Counted from the first letter of the stretch, positions 33,296-42,403 are shown. The stretch is 64,000 nt of DNA from Halorussus ruber (GCF_004765785.1 NZ_SBIT01000006.1:310001-374000); one strand, 5' to 3'. The notes: generated from the sequence alone by a model not told the origin. Made by a program: numbers and translations.

Positions 33296-34933
33296 TCAGG
33301 TTTCGAGTTCATCCACGACTTCCCGCACCGCCCGCTTCGTTTCCACCTTCCCGTCGTACCTCTCCCGCTCGACATCCACATCGACCACGTCGTCTCGCAC
33401 GTCGCCGTCCATCTCCTCGGGAACGGGCACGTCCAGTAGCGAGCAGGCGGTCGGCGAGAAGTCGGTCAGGTCCACCGTCACGCCGGTCTCGCTCTCGACG
33501 GGGCCGCCCCACGCGTAGAAGATGCCGTGCATCTCGTTCATCGAGGTGTGCGAGCCGGTCTTGGGCGGGTCGGCGAACACGCGCTTGGTCTTCATCGTCT
33601 GGGGGTACTGAATCTGATACCCCGGCGCGGGCATGCAGACGAGGTCCGGGCGAGTGTCGGCGTACTCGTCGCCGTAGACGTCCTCGCCGTAGAGGACCGA
33701 GTCGATGACGCGGTCTCCTCGCTCGGGGTGTTCGATGGCCAGCAGTTTCTCGCGGAGGCGCTCGCGGACCTCGTCGTACTTGTGGTCCGGAATCGCGCCC
33801 TCGGCGTGGTCGTCGGTGTTGAGGTAGATTTGGCCCCCGCTGGCGACCGTGAAGGCCGCGGTCTTCGACCAGTCGATGTCCTTGCGCGAGATGGTCAGCA
33901 GTTCCGCGAGGTCCGGGCCGGAACTCCCGCCGCTGGTCCGGGCCACGCCCATCTTGAGCTTCGAGAACAGGTTGAGTTCGCTCATCACCGTCTCGACAGC
34001 GTCGTAGACGTGGTTGTAGCCGAACTGCTTGAGGCGGGTCCACGGCCGGGACTCGAGTTCGAGGTAGCCCGCGTTGTAGAGCCACGAGTTGAGGTTGATG
34101 GTCTGGTAGACCGGGCCGTGGCCGTGGTCCGAGAGGACCATCATCGTATCGTCGTCGTCCATCTGGTCCATCACCCAGCCGAGGAAGTCGTCGTAGAGTT
34201 CCAGCAGTTCGAGGGGCTTGTCGTCGAACCGGGCCGCGACCTGCGGGTCGTGCTTGGGGTGAGTCTCGTCCAGCACGTGGCCGAGGACGTGGAGGACGTT
34301 GTCCGGCCCCGAGAAGACCAGCGAGTAGAAGTCGCAGGGGTACTCCTCGACGAGCAACTTGGCGACCTCGATGCGGTTCTTCTCGATTTCGAAGAAGTTG
34401 TCGAGCAGGCCCTTCAGGTTCTGCTCGTCGGTCCCGTCGTCGTAGCCCTCGTAGGGGTCCACGTCGTACTCGCCGACGCGCTGTTCGATGTCCTGCTGGA
34501 GTTCGTCGGGGAAGGCGTACGAGCCCGAGGAGGGCGTCGTGATGTTGTCCGAGATGTGGAAGCCCGAGGTCCGAGAGGGCGGGTAGCCCGGCATGACGTT
34601 CATCACGCCCGAGCGATGCCCCTCGGCGTCTAAGTACTCCCAGACCGGCACGGACTGCTCGCGGAGGGTGTCGGCGTTGACGAAGTCGGTGCCGTACTCG
34701 CCCTCCTCTTTGAGCATGAAGTTGTAGATGCCGTGGTTGCCGGGGTTGCGCCCGGTGGCGAACGAACTCCACGCGATCATCGAGAGGGGCGGCACCGTAG
34801 AGCGCGTCGTGCCGTCGGTGCCCTCGGCGCGCATCCGCTCGAAGTTGGGGAGTCGCCCGGCGTCGATGCCTCTGTCGACAAGTTCGGGCGGGACGCCGTC
34901 CAGCCCGAAGACGTAGACTGCGCCGTCGCTCAT
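33296..34933 (-). CDS. Alkaline phosphatase-superfamily phosphodiesterase/pyrophosphatase
   Basis: This 545-residue protein belongs to the type I phosphodiesterase / nucleotide pyrophosphatase group. It begins with a metal aspartate in VFGLDGVPPEL, has a Thr/Ser nucleophile region in PPLSMIAWSSFATGRNPGNHG, then VLSDHGHGPV with Asp-His metal ligands, and a late histidine in MNEMHGIFYAWG. It hydrolyses a phospho- or sulfo-ester; similar archaeal genes sit in polysaccharide clusters. No signal peptide is visible. I chose the ATG at 34933, 2 bases after the upstream stop; a GTG at 34939 would overlap it. Confidence 0.85.
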   Translation of the reverse strand: MSDGAVYVFGLDGVPPELVDRGIDAGRLPNFERMRAEGTDGTTRSTVPPLSMIAWSSFATGRNPGNHGIYNFMLKEEGEYGTDFVNADTLREQSVPVWEYLDAEGHRSGVMNVMPGYPPSRTSGFHISDNITTPSSGSYAFPDELQQDIEQRVGEYDVDPYEGYDDGTDEQNLKGLLDNFFEIEKNRIEVAKLLVEEYPCDFYSLVFSGPDNVLHVLGHVLDETHPKHDPQVAARFDDKPLELLELYDDFLGWVMDQMDDDDTMMVLSDHGHGPVYQTINLNSWLYNAGYLELESRPWTRLKQFGYNHVYDAVETVMSELNLFSKLKMGVARTSGGSSGPDLAELLTISRKDIDWSKTAAFTVASGGQIYLNTDDHAEGAIPDHKYDEVRERLREKLLAIEHPERGDRVIDSVLYGEDVYGDEYADTRPDLVCMPAPGYQIQYPQTMKTKRVFADPPKTGSHTSMNEMHGIFYAWGGPVESETGVTVDLTDFSPTACSLLDVPVPEEMDGDVRDDVVDVDVERERYDGKVETKRAVREVVDELET

Positions 34934-34935
34934 CG

Positions 34936-35151
34936 TCACTTTTCGAGGTACCCCAGTTGTTCGAGGCGCTCCTCGACTACTTCGTCGTCGGCGCTGTCGG
35001 CGGCCGAGGCGGTGTCGCCGCGCTCGATTTCCTCGGCGGTGGCTTCGAGGACGTACTCGGCGAGTTCGTCGGGGGAGTCGAAGCCGTCGAGTCGGTCGGC
35101 GAGCGGTTCGTAGCGGTCGCGGAGGTTTGCGGGTAGCTGAACGGTAGTCAT
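34936..35151 (-). CDS. Small helical protein, possible ribbon-helix-helix type
   Basis: This 71-residue protein begins TTVQLPANLRDRYEPLADRL, resembling a beta strand then helix as in ribbon-helix-helix antitoxin-like DNA binders. A second helix (SPDELAEYVLEATAEEIERG) and an acidic tail follow. It sits between the GT2 and phosphodiesterase genes in one minus-strand operon (13 bases after the GT2 stop). Such small proteins are often found before this phosphodiesterase family. Its function is not known. Confidence 0.7.
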   Translation of the reverse strand: MTTVQLPANLRDRYEPLADRLDGFDSPDELAEYVLEATAEEIERGDTASAADSADDEVVEERLEQLGYLEK

Positions 35152-35164
35152 GATTCTGTTGGTG

Positions 35165-35932
35165 TTATTGGTTTTCCTTGGAGGGAATCGGTCGTCGTCG
35201 CTTGGCGAGTCGCGCGAGAAAGAGCATGACCGTCAGGCCGTGCTTGATGGGATTGTAGGTCTGGCCTTCGAGGTCGTCGTACCGGGCGTCGATGGGTCGC
35301 TCGGTGATGTCGAGGCCTTCGCTGGTGGCGGAGTCTATCATCTCGCTCTCGACGCCCATCCCGTCGGTGGTGAGCGAGAGTGCTTCGAGCGCCTCGGGGG
35401 AGAACGCCCGGAACCCGCTCTGGGTGTCGGTCAAGTCCGACCCCGTGACGCGGGAGGTGCAGTAGTCGAGGACGACTTGCCCGAGCCTGCGATAGACGGG
35501 CGTCTCGTCGCCCGGGTCGCGGTCGAGGTACCGGCTCCCGATGACCATGTCGGCGTCCTCCTCGACCACGGGCCGGGCCAGCGTGGGGATGTCGGCGGGG
35601 TCGTGCTGGCCGTCGGCGTCGAGCATCACCAGCGCGTCGCAGTCGGTGCGCCGCGCGTGGGCGAACAGGGTGCGGACCGCCGCCCCTTTGCCCCGGTTGC
35701 GCTCGTGTCGCAAGACCGTCACGTCGGCCTGCTCGACGATGGCAGGCGTGCGGTCGGTGCTTCCGTCGTCTACGACCACCACGTCGTCGGCCCACCGCTT
35801 GACGGCGAGGACCGTACTGCCGACGGCGTTCTCCTCGTTGTAGGCGGGGATGCCGACGACGACGTGGGCGTTGCCGAGTGACTCCTCGGCGGACTGGGCG
35901 GTTTTCCCGCCCTCCGCAACCTGTAAGCTCAT
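35165..35932 (-). CDS. Glycosyltransferase family 2 (polyprenyl-phosphate sugar synthase-like)
   Basis: This 255-residue GT-A protein contains VVGIPAYNEENAVGSTV, VVVDDGSTDRTP, the DXD-type MLDADGQHDPAD and DTQSGFRAFSPEALEAL. This pattern fits dolichol-phosphate glucose/mannose synthase-type GT2 enzymes, which charge a lipid carrier on the cytoplasmic side. No membrane helices are present, so it is a soluble or peripheral form. It heads an operon with a small protein and a phosphodiesterase. Confidence 0.88.
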   Translation of the reverse strand: MSLQVAEGGKTAQSAEESLGNAHVVVGIPAYNEENAVGSTVLAVKRWADDVVVVDDGSTDRTPAIVEQADVTVLRHERNRGKGAAVRTLFAHARRTDCDALVMLDADGQHDPADIPTLARPVVEEDADMVIGSRYLDRDPGDETPVYRRLGQVVLDYCTSRVTGSDLTDTQSGFRAFSPEALEALSLTTDGMGVESEMIDSATSEGLDITERPIDARYDDLEGQTYNPIKHGLTVMLFLARLAKRRRPIPSKENQ

Positions 35933-36470
35933 GATTCCTTCGGCGTATCCATCCGCTTGTGTACACTTTGTTCTCCAGCGCCTATACGAAAATAGCGGGA
36001 GTTTGGCCGACTATAGGACGGTCGTACGGCGGTGGCCGTGTTTACGAAACGGTACAGGGTTCCTACAACTACGGAAAGCGATGATTTCTACGTATTTGAT
36101 TGGGATTGCTTACGCCCCTACAGGCCGAGATTAGCCTACAAGCGATGGAAAACGAACCGAAGCGAGAGCCAGAAGAAACTGAATTCGGACGACCAGTGGG
36201 GAAGGTCGAGTTGTCGGTGAGGGGAAGTCGAGTAGCGCGGCCACGCGGAGAGACTGGATTCGAGCCGATGCCGGTCTGAATCCCGAAACGGAACCGAAGG
36301 GGGCGCGAGCGCGGTCCAGCGGACCGCGCTCGCGCCTTCCCACCGGAGCAAACTACGTATTGACAAAAGACAAGTAATCAGTCTCTAAGAAATTATTTAC
36401 TAGTCTCAAAGAAATAGAAAGATGTTCTCAGTCGGATACGTCGCTCTTCGACCGTCTCCCGCCGCGTCGC
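35933..36470. other. 538-base intergenic region
   Basis: No convincing gene is seen. A 44-codon plus-strand frame (36145-36279, beginning MENEPKREPEETEFG) is weak and lacks a clear promoter. The region contains a 16-base-pair hairpin (36302-36336), an AT-rich stretch (36356-36420) with near-identical 16-base direct repeats at 36380-36395 and 36402-36417, and presumably the promoter of the GT2 operon near 35940-36080. Confidence 0.5.
36302..36336. terminator. 16-base-pair perfect hairpin
   Basis: Arms 36302-36317 and 36321-36336 are exact complements with a 3-base loop (AGC). It lies 135 bases downstream of the minus-strand glycosyltransferase stop at 36471, on the far side of the AT-rich tract. 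It may be a processing or termination element of that operon. Confidence 0.5.
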
Positions 36471-37397
36471 CTACAGCACCGACTCGTAGACGCCTTCGAT
36501 GCGCTCGCCCATCCGTTCCAAACTGATGTCTCGGACGGCCTCCCGACCGTCCGAGGGCCGAGGGTCGGCCAGCACGTCGGCCAGCGCGGCGGCCAGTTCG
36601 TCGTCGTCGTCCGAGACGCGGGACGGCGAGACGCCGTCGAGCCGTTCCGCCACGTCGCCCACGTCCACCGAGAACACCGGGAGGTTACAGCTCAGGGCCT
36701 CCTTGACCGAGTTGGGCGACCCCTCGTGTTCGGAGGTCAGCACGAGCGCGTCCGAGGCGTTCATGTACGTCGCCACCTCGGCGTGGGGCACGCCGTAGAC
36801 GACTTGCAGGTTCACGTCGGCGTCGACTCGGTCGCTGGCGCGTTCGACCACCCGCTCGGCCCGGTCGTGGTTCTTGACCTCCTGCGAGGGCGGGTAGGGG
36901 AACAGGACGTGGCGGGCGTCTCGGTCCCAGCCGAGTTCCGCGCGGGCCTCCTCCTTGGGCCGAGGAGCGAACTTCTCCATGTCGATGCCGTGGGGGATGA
37001 CGTGGCAGGGGTCGCCGAACTCGCGGGCCATCTCGTCGGACATCACGATGACGGCGTCGCAGTAGCGCGCGCACCGCTTCGTGAGCCACCCGTACTCGCC
37101 CATCAGGTCGGTCCCCCACAGCGAGAGGACCACCGGAAGCCGGACCTGCGCGAGCGCGGCCGGGGCGGTCAGGCCGTAGTTGGCGTGAACCACGTCGTAG
37201 CCGTCCAGCGATTCGGAGATGACCTCGGGGACGAACCGGAGGTAGTCGCCCGCCGTCCGCTCGGTCATGTCCTCTCGCGCGAGGTGGTCGCCCGGCGGGG
37301 TCGCCGTCGTGCAGTCGATGCCGCGGGCCTCCAGCGTCTCGACCTGTTGCTGGTAGAATCGGGCGTCCTCGTTCGAGACGAGGTTGAGGACGTTCAT
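36471..37397 (-). CDS. Glycosyltransferase family 4
   Basis: This 308-residue GT-B protein begins MNVLNLVSNEDARFYQQQ. It has VHANYGLTAPAALAQ in the acceptor domain, and HVIPHGIDMEKFAPR and LTSEHEGSPNSVKEALSCNL (the EX7E motif region) in the donor domain. It is compact for GT4, so the acceptor-side domain is short. Its start overlaps the stop of the DUF354 gene upstream (ATGA), so the two proteins are made together and probably act on the same surface glycan. Confidence 0.88.
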   Translation of the reverse strand: MNVLNLVSNEDARFYQQQVETLEARGIDCTTATPPGDHLAREDMTERTAGDYLRFVPEVISESLDGYDVVHANYGLTAPAALAQVRLPVVLSLWGTDLMGEYGWLTKRCARYCDAVIVMSDEMAREFGDPCHVIPHGIDMEKFAPRPKEEARAELGWDRDARHVLFPYPPSQEVKNHDRAERVVERASDRVDADVNLQVVYGVPHAEVATYMNASDALVLTSEHEGSPNSVKEALSCNLPVFSVDVGDVAERLDGVSPSRVSDDDDELAAALADVLADPRPSDGREAVRDISLERMGERIEGVYESVL

Positions 37398-38587
37398 CTG
37401 TCGCGCCCTCCGCGTCCGCCCCGCTCGCCGTCGCATTCCTCTCGACCCCGCTCGGGACCCCCGTCGCTCCGGACCGCGTCGAGGCCGATTCCGCGACCCT
37501 GCTGTCGCTTCTGCCGACGCTCCACGCCGCCGATGCGGTCGATGCGGTCGGTGGCGTGAATCGACTCGGCCACGTCGAGGAGGACCTCGGTGAGGTTCAC
37601 CTTGTCCGCCAGATAGTCGTCGCGCAGGTTCCGCCAGCGCTGGTCGGCCTCCTCGTCGGCCAGAATATCGGTCGCGGCGTCCAGCACGGCGTCGAACGCT
37701 CGGAGGTTGTAGATTAGCCCCGCGCGTTCGAGGTCCACGAAGTTGCCCATGTCGTCCTCGCCGACGAAGGAGTTCGACCGAATCGCCGGAGTGCCGAGCA
37801 GGGCCGCCTCCGTGACCATGGTCTGGGTGTCCGCGACCAGAAGCGAAGCTTCCGAGAGGGCGTCGTGGAGCAGGGCGGGGTGCAGGTCGAACGCTTGGGC
37901 GGGGGCCTCGTTCAGGTCCATGTCGCCGCCCTCGTCGGAGACGAAGACGGTGGCCTCCGCTGCGAGGGCATCCACGAGTTCCCGGCGCTTTGCGGGCGTG
38001 AATCCGGCCTCGCCCACGTCGTGGTGCGAGCCGAAGGCGTTGAGCCGGACGATGGCGTACTCCTCGTCCGGCCCCACGCCCAACTGTTCTCGAATGTCGG
38101 TCTGCGGCTCGTACTCGTCGGGGTGGAGGTAGGCGAGTTCCTTGAACCCGCGGAACTCGTAGTGTTTCTCGCCGAGGTCCTTGTCGAAGGTGTGGGGCGT
38201 GAGGACCACGTCGGCGAGCGGGACCGAGATGGCGTGGTCGATGTCGGTGTTGCCCGAGTCGTCCACGAGGACGACCGGCGCGTCGCCGACCGTGCCAGCG
38301 ACGGCGGCGTACGCTCCGCGCCCGAACACGCAGTCCGGGTCGTACCGCCGGGCCTTCAGGGCGGCCTTGACGAGGTGTTTGGGCAGCTCGCGGGCCAGCG
38401 AGAACTTCTGGGTCTCGCACCGTCCGAAAATCTCGTAGGGGAGGTCGTAGTGGTCGAGCAGGGCCTCGGTGCAACCGTAGTCCCGCGCGAGGACCAGCAC
38501 GTCGTGGCCGCGCTCTCGTAATCCCGCGACTGCTCGCCTGTACTGGTGGGCCTGCGCCGGGGTGTTAGTGAAGAACAGATACTTCAT
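37394..38587 (-). CDS. DUF354 family protein
   Basis: This 397-residue protein has the UDP-GlcNAc 2-epimerase/GT-B-like fold of DUF354: KYLFFTNTPAQAHQYRRAV at the start, VVLVDDSGNTDIDHAI, and DTQTMVTEAALLGTPAIRSNSFVG, which is the donor-site-like segment. DUF354 proteins occur in archaeal polysaccharide clusters; the biochemical role is not established. The C-terminal 40 residues are a low-complexity Arg/Gly-rich tail (GRGIGL to GGRGGRDR) not expected of the fold. It is coupled to the GT4 gene downstream. Confidence 0.85.
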   Translation of the reverse strand: MKYLFFTNTPAQAHQYRRAVAGLRERGHDVLVLARDYGCTEALLDHYDLPYEIFGRCETQKFSLARELPKHLVKAALKARRYDPDCVFGRGAYAAVAGTVGDAPVVLVDDSGNTDIDHAISVPLADVVLTPHTFDKDLGEKHYEFRGFKELAYLHPDEYEPQTDIREQLGVGPDEEYAIVRLNAFGSHHDVGEAGFTPAKRRELVDALAAEATVFVSDEGGDMDLNEAPAQAFDLHPALLHDALSEASLLVADTQTMVTEAALLGTPAIRSNSFVGEDDMGNFVDLERAGLIYNLRAFDAVLDAATDILADEEADQRWRNLRDDYLADKVNLTEVLLDVAESIHATDRIDRIGGVERRQKRQQGRGIGLDAVRSDGGPERGREECDGERGGRGGRDR

Positions 38588-38807
38588 GGTGGTCTCTGGG
38601 TTCGGCCGGGGTCCGGTCGAGACACCGGCAGTCGCTGGGCGAACGTATCCCCGGAACGGCCATTGTTATGCGGTGCCTGAAGTCGTTGTGTGGCGCTGAC
38701 AGGACGAAAATCGCGTGCGTGCCACTCTCACTCAGTCTGACATCTCTGTAAGATAGAACCCATAGCTGGGTGTTTCGAGTGAGAAATTGAATTTAACGGC
38801 CACCAAG

Positions 38808-38820
38808 CTTATAATTATAG
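38808..38820 (+). promoter_or_regulatory. TATA box for the PadR regulator
   Basis: CTTATAATTATAG lies 25-37 bases before the ATG at 38845, the normal spacing for a leaderless start. The surroundings from 38761 are also AT-rich. Confidence 0.6.
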
Positions 38821-38844
38821 AGGAACTATCGCCTTTCGTAACTC

Positions 38845-39138
38845 ATGCACGACCTGACTGGTTTCCAGCGGGACCTGCTGTACGTCATCGCGGGCAAGGA
38901 CGAACCTCACGGCCTCGCTATCAAGGAAGAACTCGAATCGTACTACGAGAAGGAAATTCACCACGGCCGACTCTACCCGAACCTCGACACGCTCGTGGAC
39001 AAAGGTCTCGTGGACAAGGGTCAGCGCGACCGCCGCACCAACTACTACGCGCTCACCGACCGCGGGAGCCGCGAAATCGAGGCCCGCCGCGAGTGGGAGT
39101 CGAAGCACATCGGCGAGAAGGCTTCCGTCACCGCATAG
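38845..39138 (+). CDS. PadR family transcriptional regulator
   Basis: This 97-residue winged-helix protein begins MHDLTGFQRDLLYVIAG. The recognition region is EEIHHGRLYPNLDTLVDKGLV, with the wing RRTNYYALTDRG. This is the PadR pattern, here without the C-terminal dimerisation extension of larger PadR proteins. It is a small DNA-binding regulator; neither the target nor the ligand can be told. It converges on the gene at 39228. Confidence 0.92.
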   Translation: MHDLTGFQRDLLYVIAGKDEPHGLAIKEELESYYEKEIHHGRLYPNLDTLVDKGLVDKGQRDRRTNYYALTDRGSREIEARREWESKHIGEKASVTA

Positions 39139-39227
39139 ACCCGCAGTCCCTCCTTTTGCCGCCCTTCACGCAGGTCGTCGAACGACGCTTCGCGTAGCGA
39201 GAGGTTCTTCACACGAGATAAAGCGTT

Positions 39228-40055
39228 CTACGCGGGCCGGACGCCCGAGTCGTCTACCTCCTCGGACTCGCCCTCCCCGCCCTCGAAGGTCTCGGGGCGC
39301 GAACCGCGGTAGGCCGACCGCAGGGAGAGCGCCAGCGCGCCCAGTCCGAGCAGGAAGACCGCGAGGTCCACCAGTCCGCCCAGAATCGGGACGCGAACGA
39401 CCAGTGCCACCGCGACGAACCCGGCCACCAGCGCGACCCATTGGTTGTTCACGTCGGCGAGTTCCGCCAGCCACGACCCGACCGCGAACCGGCCGTAGAG
39501 CGCACCGGCCCACGCCGCGAGGCCGAACAGCACCGCGCCGATGACCGACAGCGGGATGCCGACGATGGTGATTGCGAGCAGGACCAGCGCGACGGGCACG
39601 GCGACTAGCGCCAGCAGGCCCACGCCGCCGGTTCGGAGAGGAGACTCGGTCGCTCGGGTCGCCACGCCGCGGGAGAACCGCGGGAAGACCACGAGGAGGG
39701 CCGCGGCCGCCGCGAGGCTCACGACGAACCCGTAGAGGTCGAACGCCCCCGAGCCAGCGAGGGGTCGCTCGAAGACGACCGGGCCGGTCCCGAGGTTGTC
39801 GCGGGTGACAGCGCCGGAGACGGTCGCGCCCTCGGCGAGCGAGAGCTTGCCGTCGTAGGTGAGGTCACCGCCGACCGTGCCGTAGACGACGACAGTTCCG
39901 CCGAAGGCTTCGAGGCCGCCGGTAATCGTTTCGCCTTCCGCGCCGACGACGGTCCCGCCAGCGCGGGGGTCGGCCGCTGCGACTCCGGCGGTCGTCGAGA
40001 CGACGAGGAGGAAGACGAGCGATACGGCTACCAGTTGCTTGAGTACGGAGTTCAT
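39228..40055 (-). CDS. Membrane protein with bactofilin-like (polymer-forming) N-domain
   Basis: This 275-residue protein starts at the ATG at 40055 with a signal peptide (residues 1-27, ending near GVAAADP). A short domain of glycine-rich beta turns follows (GGTVVGAEGETITGGLEAFGG and GTVGGDLTYDGKLSLAEGA), like polymer-forming cytoskeletal / bactofilin proteins. About five membrane helices and an acidic tail complete it. The right-handed beta-solenoid repeat is only about three rungs. It is probably an envelope protein; function unknown. Confidence 0.72.
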   Translation of the reverse strand: MNSVLKQLVAVSLVFLLVVSTTAGVAAADPRAGGTVVGAEGETITGGLEAFGGTVVVYGTVGGDLTYDGKLSLAEGATVSGAVTRDNLGTGPVVFERPLAGSGAFDLYGFVVSLAAAAALLVVFPRFSRGVATRATESPLRTGGVGLLALVAVPVALVLLAITIVGIPLSVIGAVLFGLAAWAGALYGRFAVGSWLAELADVNNQWVALVAGFVAVALVVRVPILGGLVDLAVFLLGLGALALSLRSAYRGSRPETFEGGEGESEEVDDSGVRPA

Positions 40056-40132
40056 ACTTCTAGATGCGTCGAGAAGTATCTTAAATTCGTAGCGAAAGGG
40101 TGTAGCACGGCGCGATACGCGACTTCCGGCAA

Positions 40133-41437
40133 TCACTCGGCGCGGACGACAACGGTGTCGGCCAGCAAGTCGCCGACGCGCTGGGCGCGGTCGGACCCCA
40201 GCATCGAGAGGAACCCCAGCGCGTAGAACGGAACGAAGTCGAGGGGTCGGAGCAGGTTCCGGACGACGACGGCGCGTCGCGTGGCTCTCGACCCGTCTTC
40301 GGCGACGACGACCAGTCCGAGGAGCCACTTGCCGGGGGTGCGGCCGAACAGGACCTCCCAGACGACGAAGTAGAGGGCCGGGGAGGCGACGAGTCCTGCG
40401 AGGAGGCCCGAATCGAGGGCGGAATCGCCGAACGCGAGGGCGGCGACGGCACCGAGTGAGATACCGCCGACGAGGGCGGCGACGACGGCTCCGGCGAGGT
40501 CGAGAACCGCGGCGAGCGTTCGCCTGCCGAGTACGTCGGTCTCGGTACCGAGTCGGCCGTCGGGTCGGGCGAGACCGAACGCGGTCCGGAACCAGCCGAG
40601 TCCGGAGGTCTCGCCCAGCGACTCGGGGTCCGGATTCTCGGTCGCGTCGTCGGAGGGCCTGAGCCACCGGGAGACGTGCATGCGGCGGGTGTCGATGTCG
40701 CGGCCCCCGTCTTCCGCGAGACTGAGGAGGCCCGCAAGGTGAGCCTTCCCGGTGACGAGGCAGGCGTGGTCGTACTCCTCGCGGTCGCTGATTTCGCCGA
40801 CTCTCCGGAGCATGTTGCGGTTGCGATGCTCGTTGATAGTACCCGCCGAACCGAGATAGAACAACAGCAGGACGAGAAGCAGACCGGTCGAGACGAGTCC
40901 GCTCGTCACGCTGAACCAGAGAACGCCCCACGTCGCGGGGATTGCGACGAGGAGCCAGAGCCGCCTGTCGAGGCGGGCCGCGCCGATAGTCACCGCGCTC
41001 GCCAGAATCAGGGCCCCCGCGGTGGCCAGAAACGGAACGCGAAAGAGCAACGCCAGCGCGGCGAGAGCGAGCCAGTTGGCCGCTATCCAGCGCGGTCCCG
41101 CCCTACTCGCGTAGAGGACGGGGTGGTCGTCTACCTCGTGAATCGGCAGGCCGCGCTCGTCGGCGATTCGGCGAACCGCGATGGCCTCGGCCTCGTCGTA
41201 CTCGCGGTTCAACGCGACGTAGAGGGGCGTGAGGGCGACGAGTTGCAGGAGCGCCCCGAGGAGGAACACCGGCGCGCGAACGGCGGTGCGCCCGAAGGTT
41301 TCGAGCGTGATTTCCTCCTCGGGTTGTTCGATGAACAGCGCGTCGGCGTCGGCGGCGAAGCCGTCTAGTTCCGCTCGGACCTTGCCCGGCCGGTCCACGT
41401 GGAAGACGCCGAACAGGTCGAGCGTCGGCGATGACAT
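40133..41437 (-). CDS. TraB/PrgY-like and RDD domain fusion membrane protein
   Basis: The 434-residue protein seems to be two parts. Residues 1-245 resemble the TraB/PrgY family: it opens DLFGVFHVDRPGKVR, has FIEQPEE, and after four to five membrane helices has NEHRNRNMLRRVGEIS and LVTGKAHLAGLLSL, like the conserved RN and G-HL motifs. Residues about 290-434 match the RDD family: FGRTPGKWLLGLVVV, VVRNLLRPLDFVPFYALGF and RVGDLLADTVVV. RDD proteins are membrane proteins of mostly unknown transport-related function. Either half alone is common, and the combination seems uncommon to me. Confidence 0.72.
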   Translation of the reverse strand: MSSPTLDLFGVFHVDRPGKVRAELDGFAADADALFIEQPEEEITLETFGRTAVRAPVFLLGALLQLVALTPLYVALNREYDEAEAIAVRRIADERGLPIHEVDDHPVLYASRAGPRWIAANWLALAALALLFRVPFLATAGALILASAVTIGAARLDRRLWLLVAIPATWGVLWFSVTSGLVSTGLLLVLLLFYLGSAGTINEHRNRNMLRRVGEISDREEYDHACLVTGKAHLAGLLSLAEDGGRDIDTRRMHVSRWLRPSDDATENPDPESLGETSGLGWFRTAFGLARPDGRLGTETDVLGRRTLAAVLDLAGAVVAALVGGISLGAVAALAFGDSALDSGLLAGLVASPALYFVVWEVLFGRTPGKWLLGLVVVAEDGSRATRRAVVVRNLLRPLDFVPFYALGFLSMLGSDRAQRVGDLLADTVVVRAE

Positions 41438-41523
41438 GGACCGAACTGGTCAGCGGGGCGGTATAAATCCCCGCCCGACCGGTCGGGACCCTAGTGTCGC
41501 CCTCGTTCGACCGGTCCGCCGTC

Positions 41524-42342
41524 TCACACCCCGAACCGACTCCGGAGGAAGGAGGCCCCGGCCTTGAATCGGGAGGGGCGCTCGACTCGGACCATCTCGG
41601 TCGCGGTGAGCCTGAAGTCGAAGATGTCGAGGTTCTCTCGGAGGTGGTCCTCGCTGGTGGATTTGGGAATCGCAATCACGCCGTCCTGCTGGACGGCCCA
41701 CCGGAGCGCGACCTGCGCGGGCGATTTCCCGTACTTGACGCCGAGTTCCCGAAGCGTGTCGTCGCGGAGGATTCCCCCGTGGGCTAGCGGACTGTAGGCG
41801 GTCAGAAGCACGTCGTGGGCCTGACAGTACGCCCGGAGGTCTCGCTGCGGTTGGTAGGGGTGAAACTGGACCTGGTTCGTGAAAATCGGCGCGTCGGCGT
41901 TGGCTCGGGCGGTCTTGAGCTGGTCCACGCCGAAGTTGCTGACGCCGACGTGGCGGGTGAACCCCTCGTCGCGGCAGTCGTCGAGTCCGGCCATGACCTC
42001 GGCGGTGGAGGCGATGGGATTGGGCCAGTGGATGAGCAGCAGGTCCACGTACTCGACGCCGAGCTGGGCCAGACTCGACGCGGTCGAACCCCGGATGGCC
42101 GTTCTATCGACGTGGCCGGGCCAGACTTTCGTGGTCAGAAACACCTCCTCGCGGGGGACCGACGACTCCTCGATGGCCCGCCCGACTTGCCGCTCGTTGT
42201 CGTAGGACTGCGCGGTGTCGATGTGACGGTAGCCCGCTTCGAGCGCGGCGTGGACCGTCTGCCGACAGATTTCCCCCTGCATCCGCCACGTTCCGAGGCC
42301 GATTTTCGGCACCTGCTCCCCCCGAACCGTCTCGTATTCCAT
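41524..42342 (-). CDS. Aldo/keto reductase (AKR5-type)
   Basis: This 272-residue enzyme has the AKR tetrad: Asp42 (HIDTAQSYDN), Tyr47, Lys72 (FLTTKVWPG) and His105 (LLLIHWPNP). It is shorter than the reductase at 13758 and more like 2,5-diketo-gluconate / general AKR5 enzymes. The C-terminal IAIPKSTSEDHLRENL binds NADPH. The start is the ATG at 42342 (MEYETVRGEQVPKIGLGTW). It is a cytosolic carbonyl reductase of unknown substrate. Confidence 0.92.
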   Translation of the reverse strand: MEYETVRGEQVPKIGLGTWRMQGEICRQTVHAALEAGYRHIDTAQSYDNERQVGRAIEESSVPREEVFLTTKVWPGHVDRTAIRGSTASSLAQLGVEYVDLLLIHWPNPIASTAEVMAGLDDCRDEGFTRHVGVSNFGVDQLKTARANADAPIFTNQVQFHPYQPQRDLRAYCQAHDVLLTAYSPLAHGGILRDDTLRELGVKYGKSPAQVALRWAVQQDGVIAIPKSTSEDHLRENLDIFDFRLTATEMVRVERPSRFKAGASFLRSRFGV

Positions 42343-42403
42343 GCCAATAGGATAGGGTGCGAGCGGGCAAAGAGGTGTGGGCGGGAGTGGGAGCGGGCAG
42401 ACG

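Noticed and set aside
36145..36279. A 44-residue plus-strand protein (MENEPKREPEETEFG...)
   Set aside because: No promoter, no membrane or domain feature, and composition no better than chance; mentioned under the intergenic entry only.
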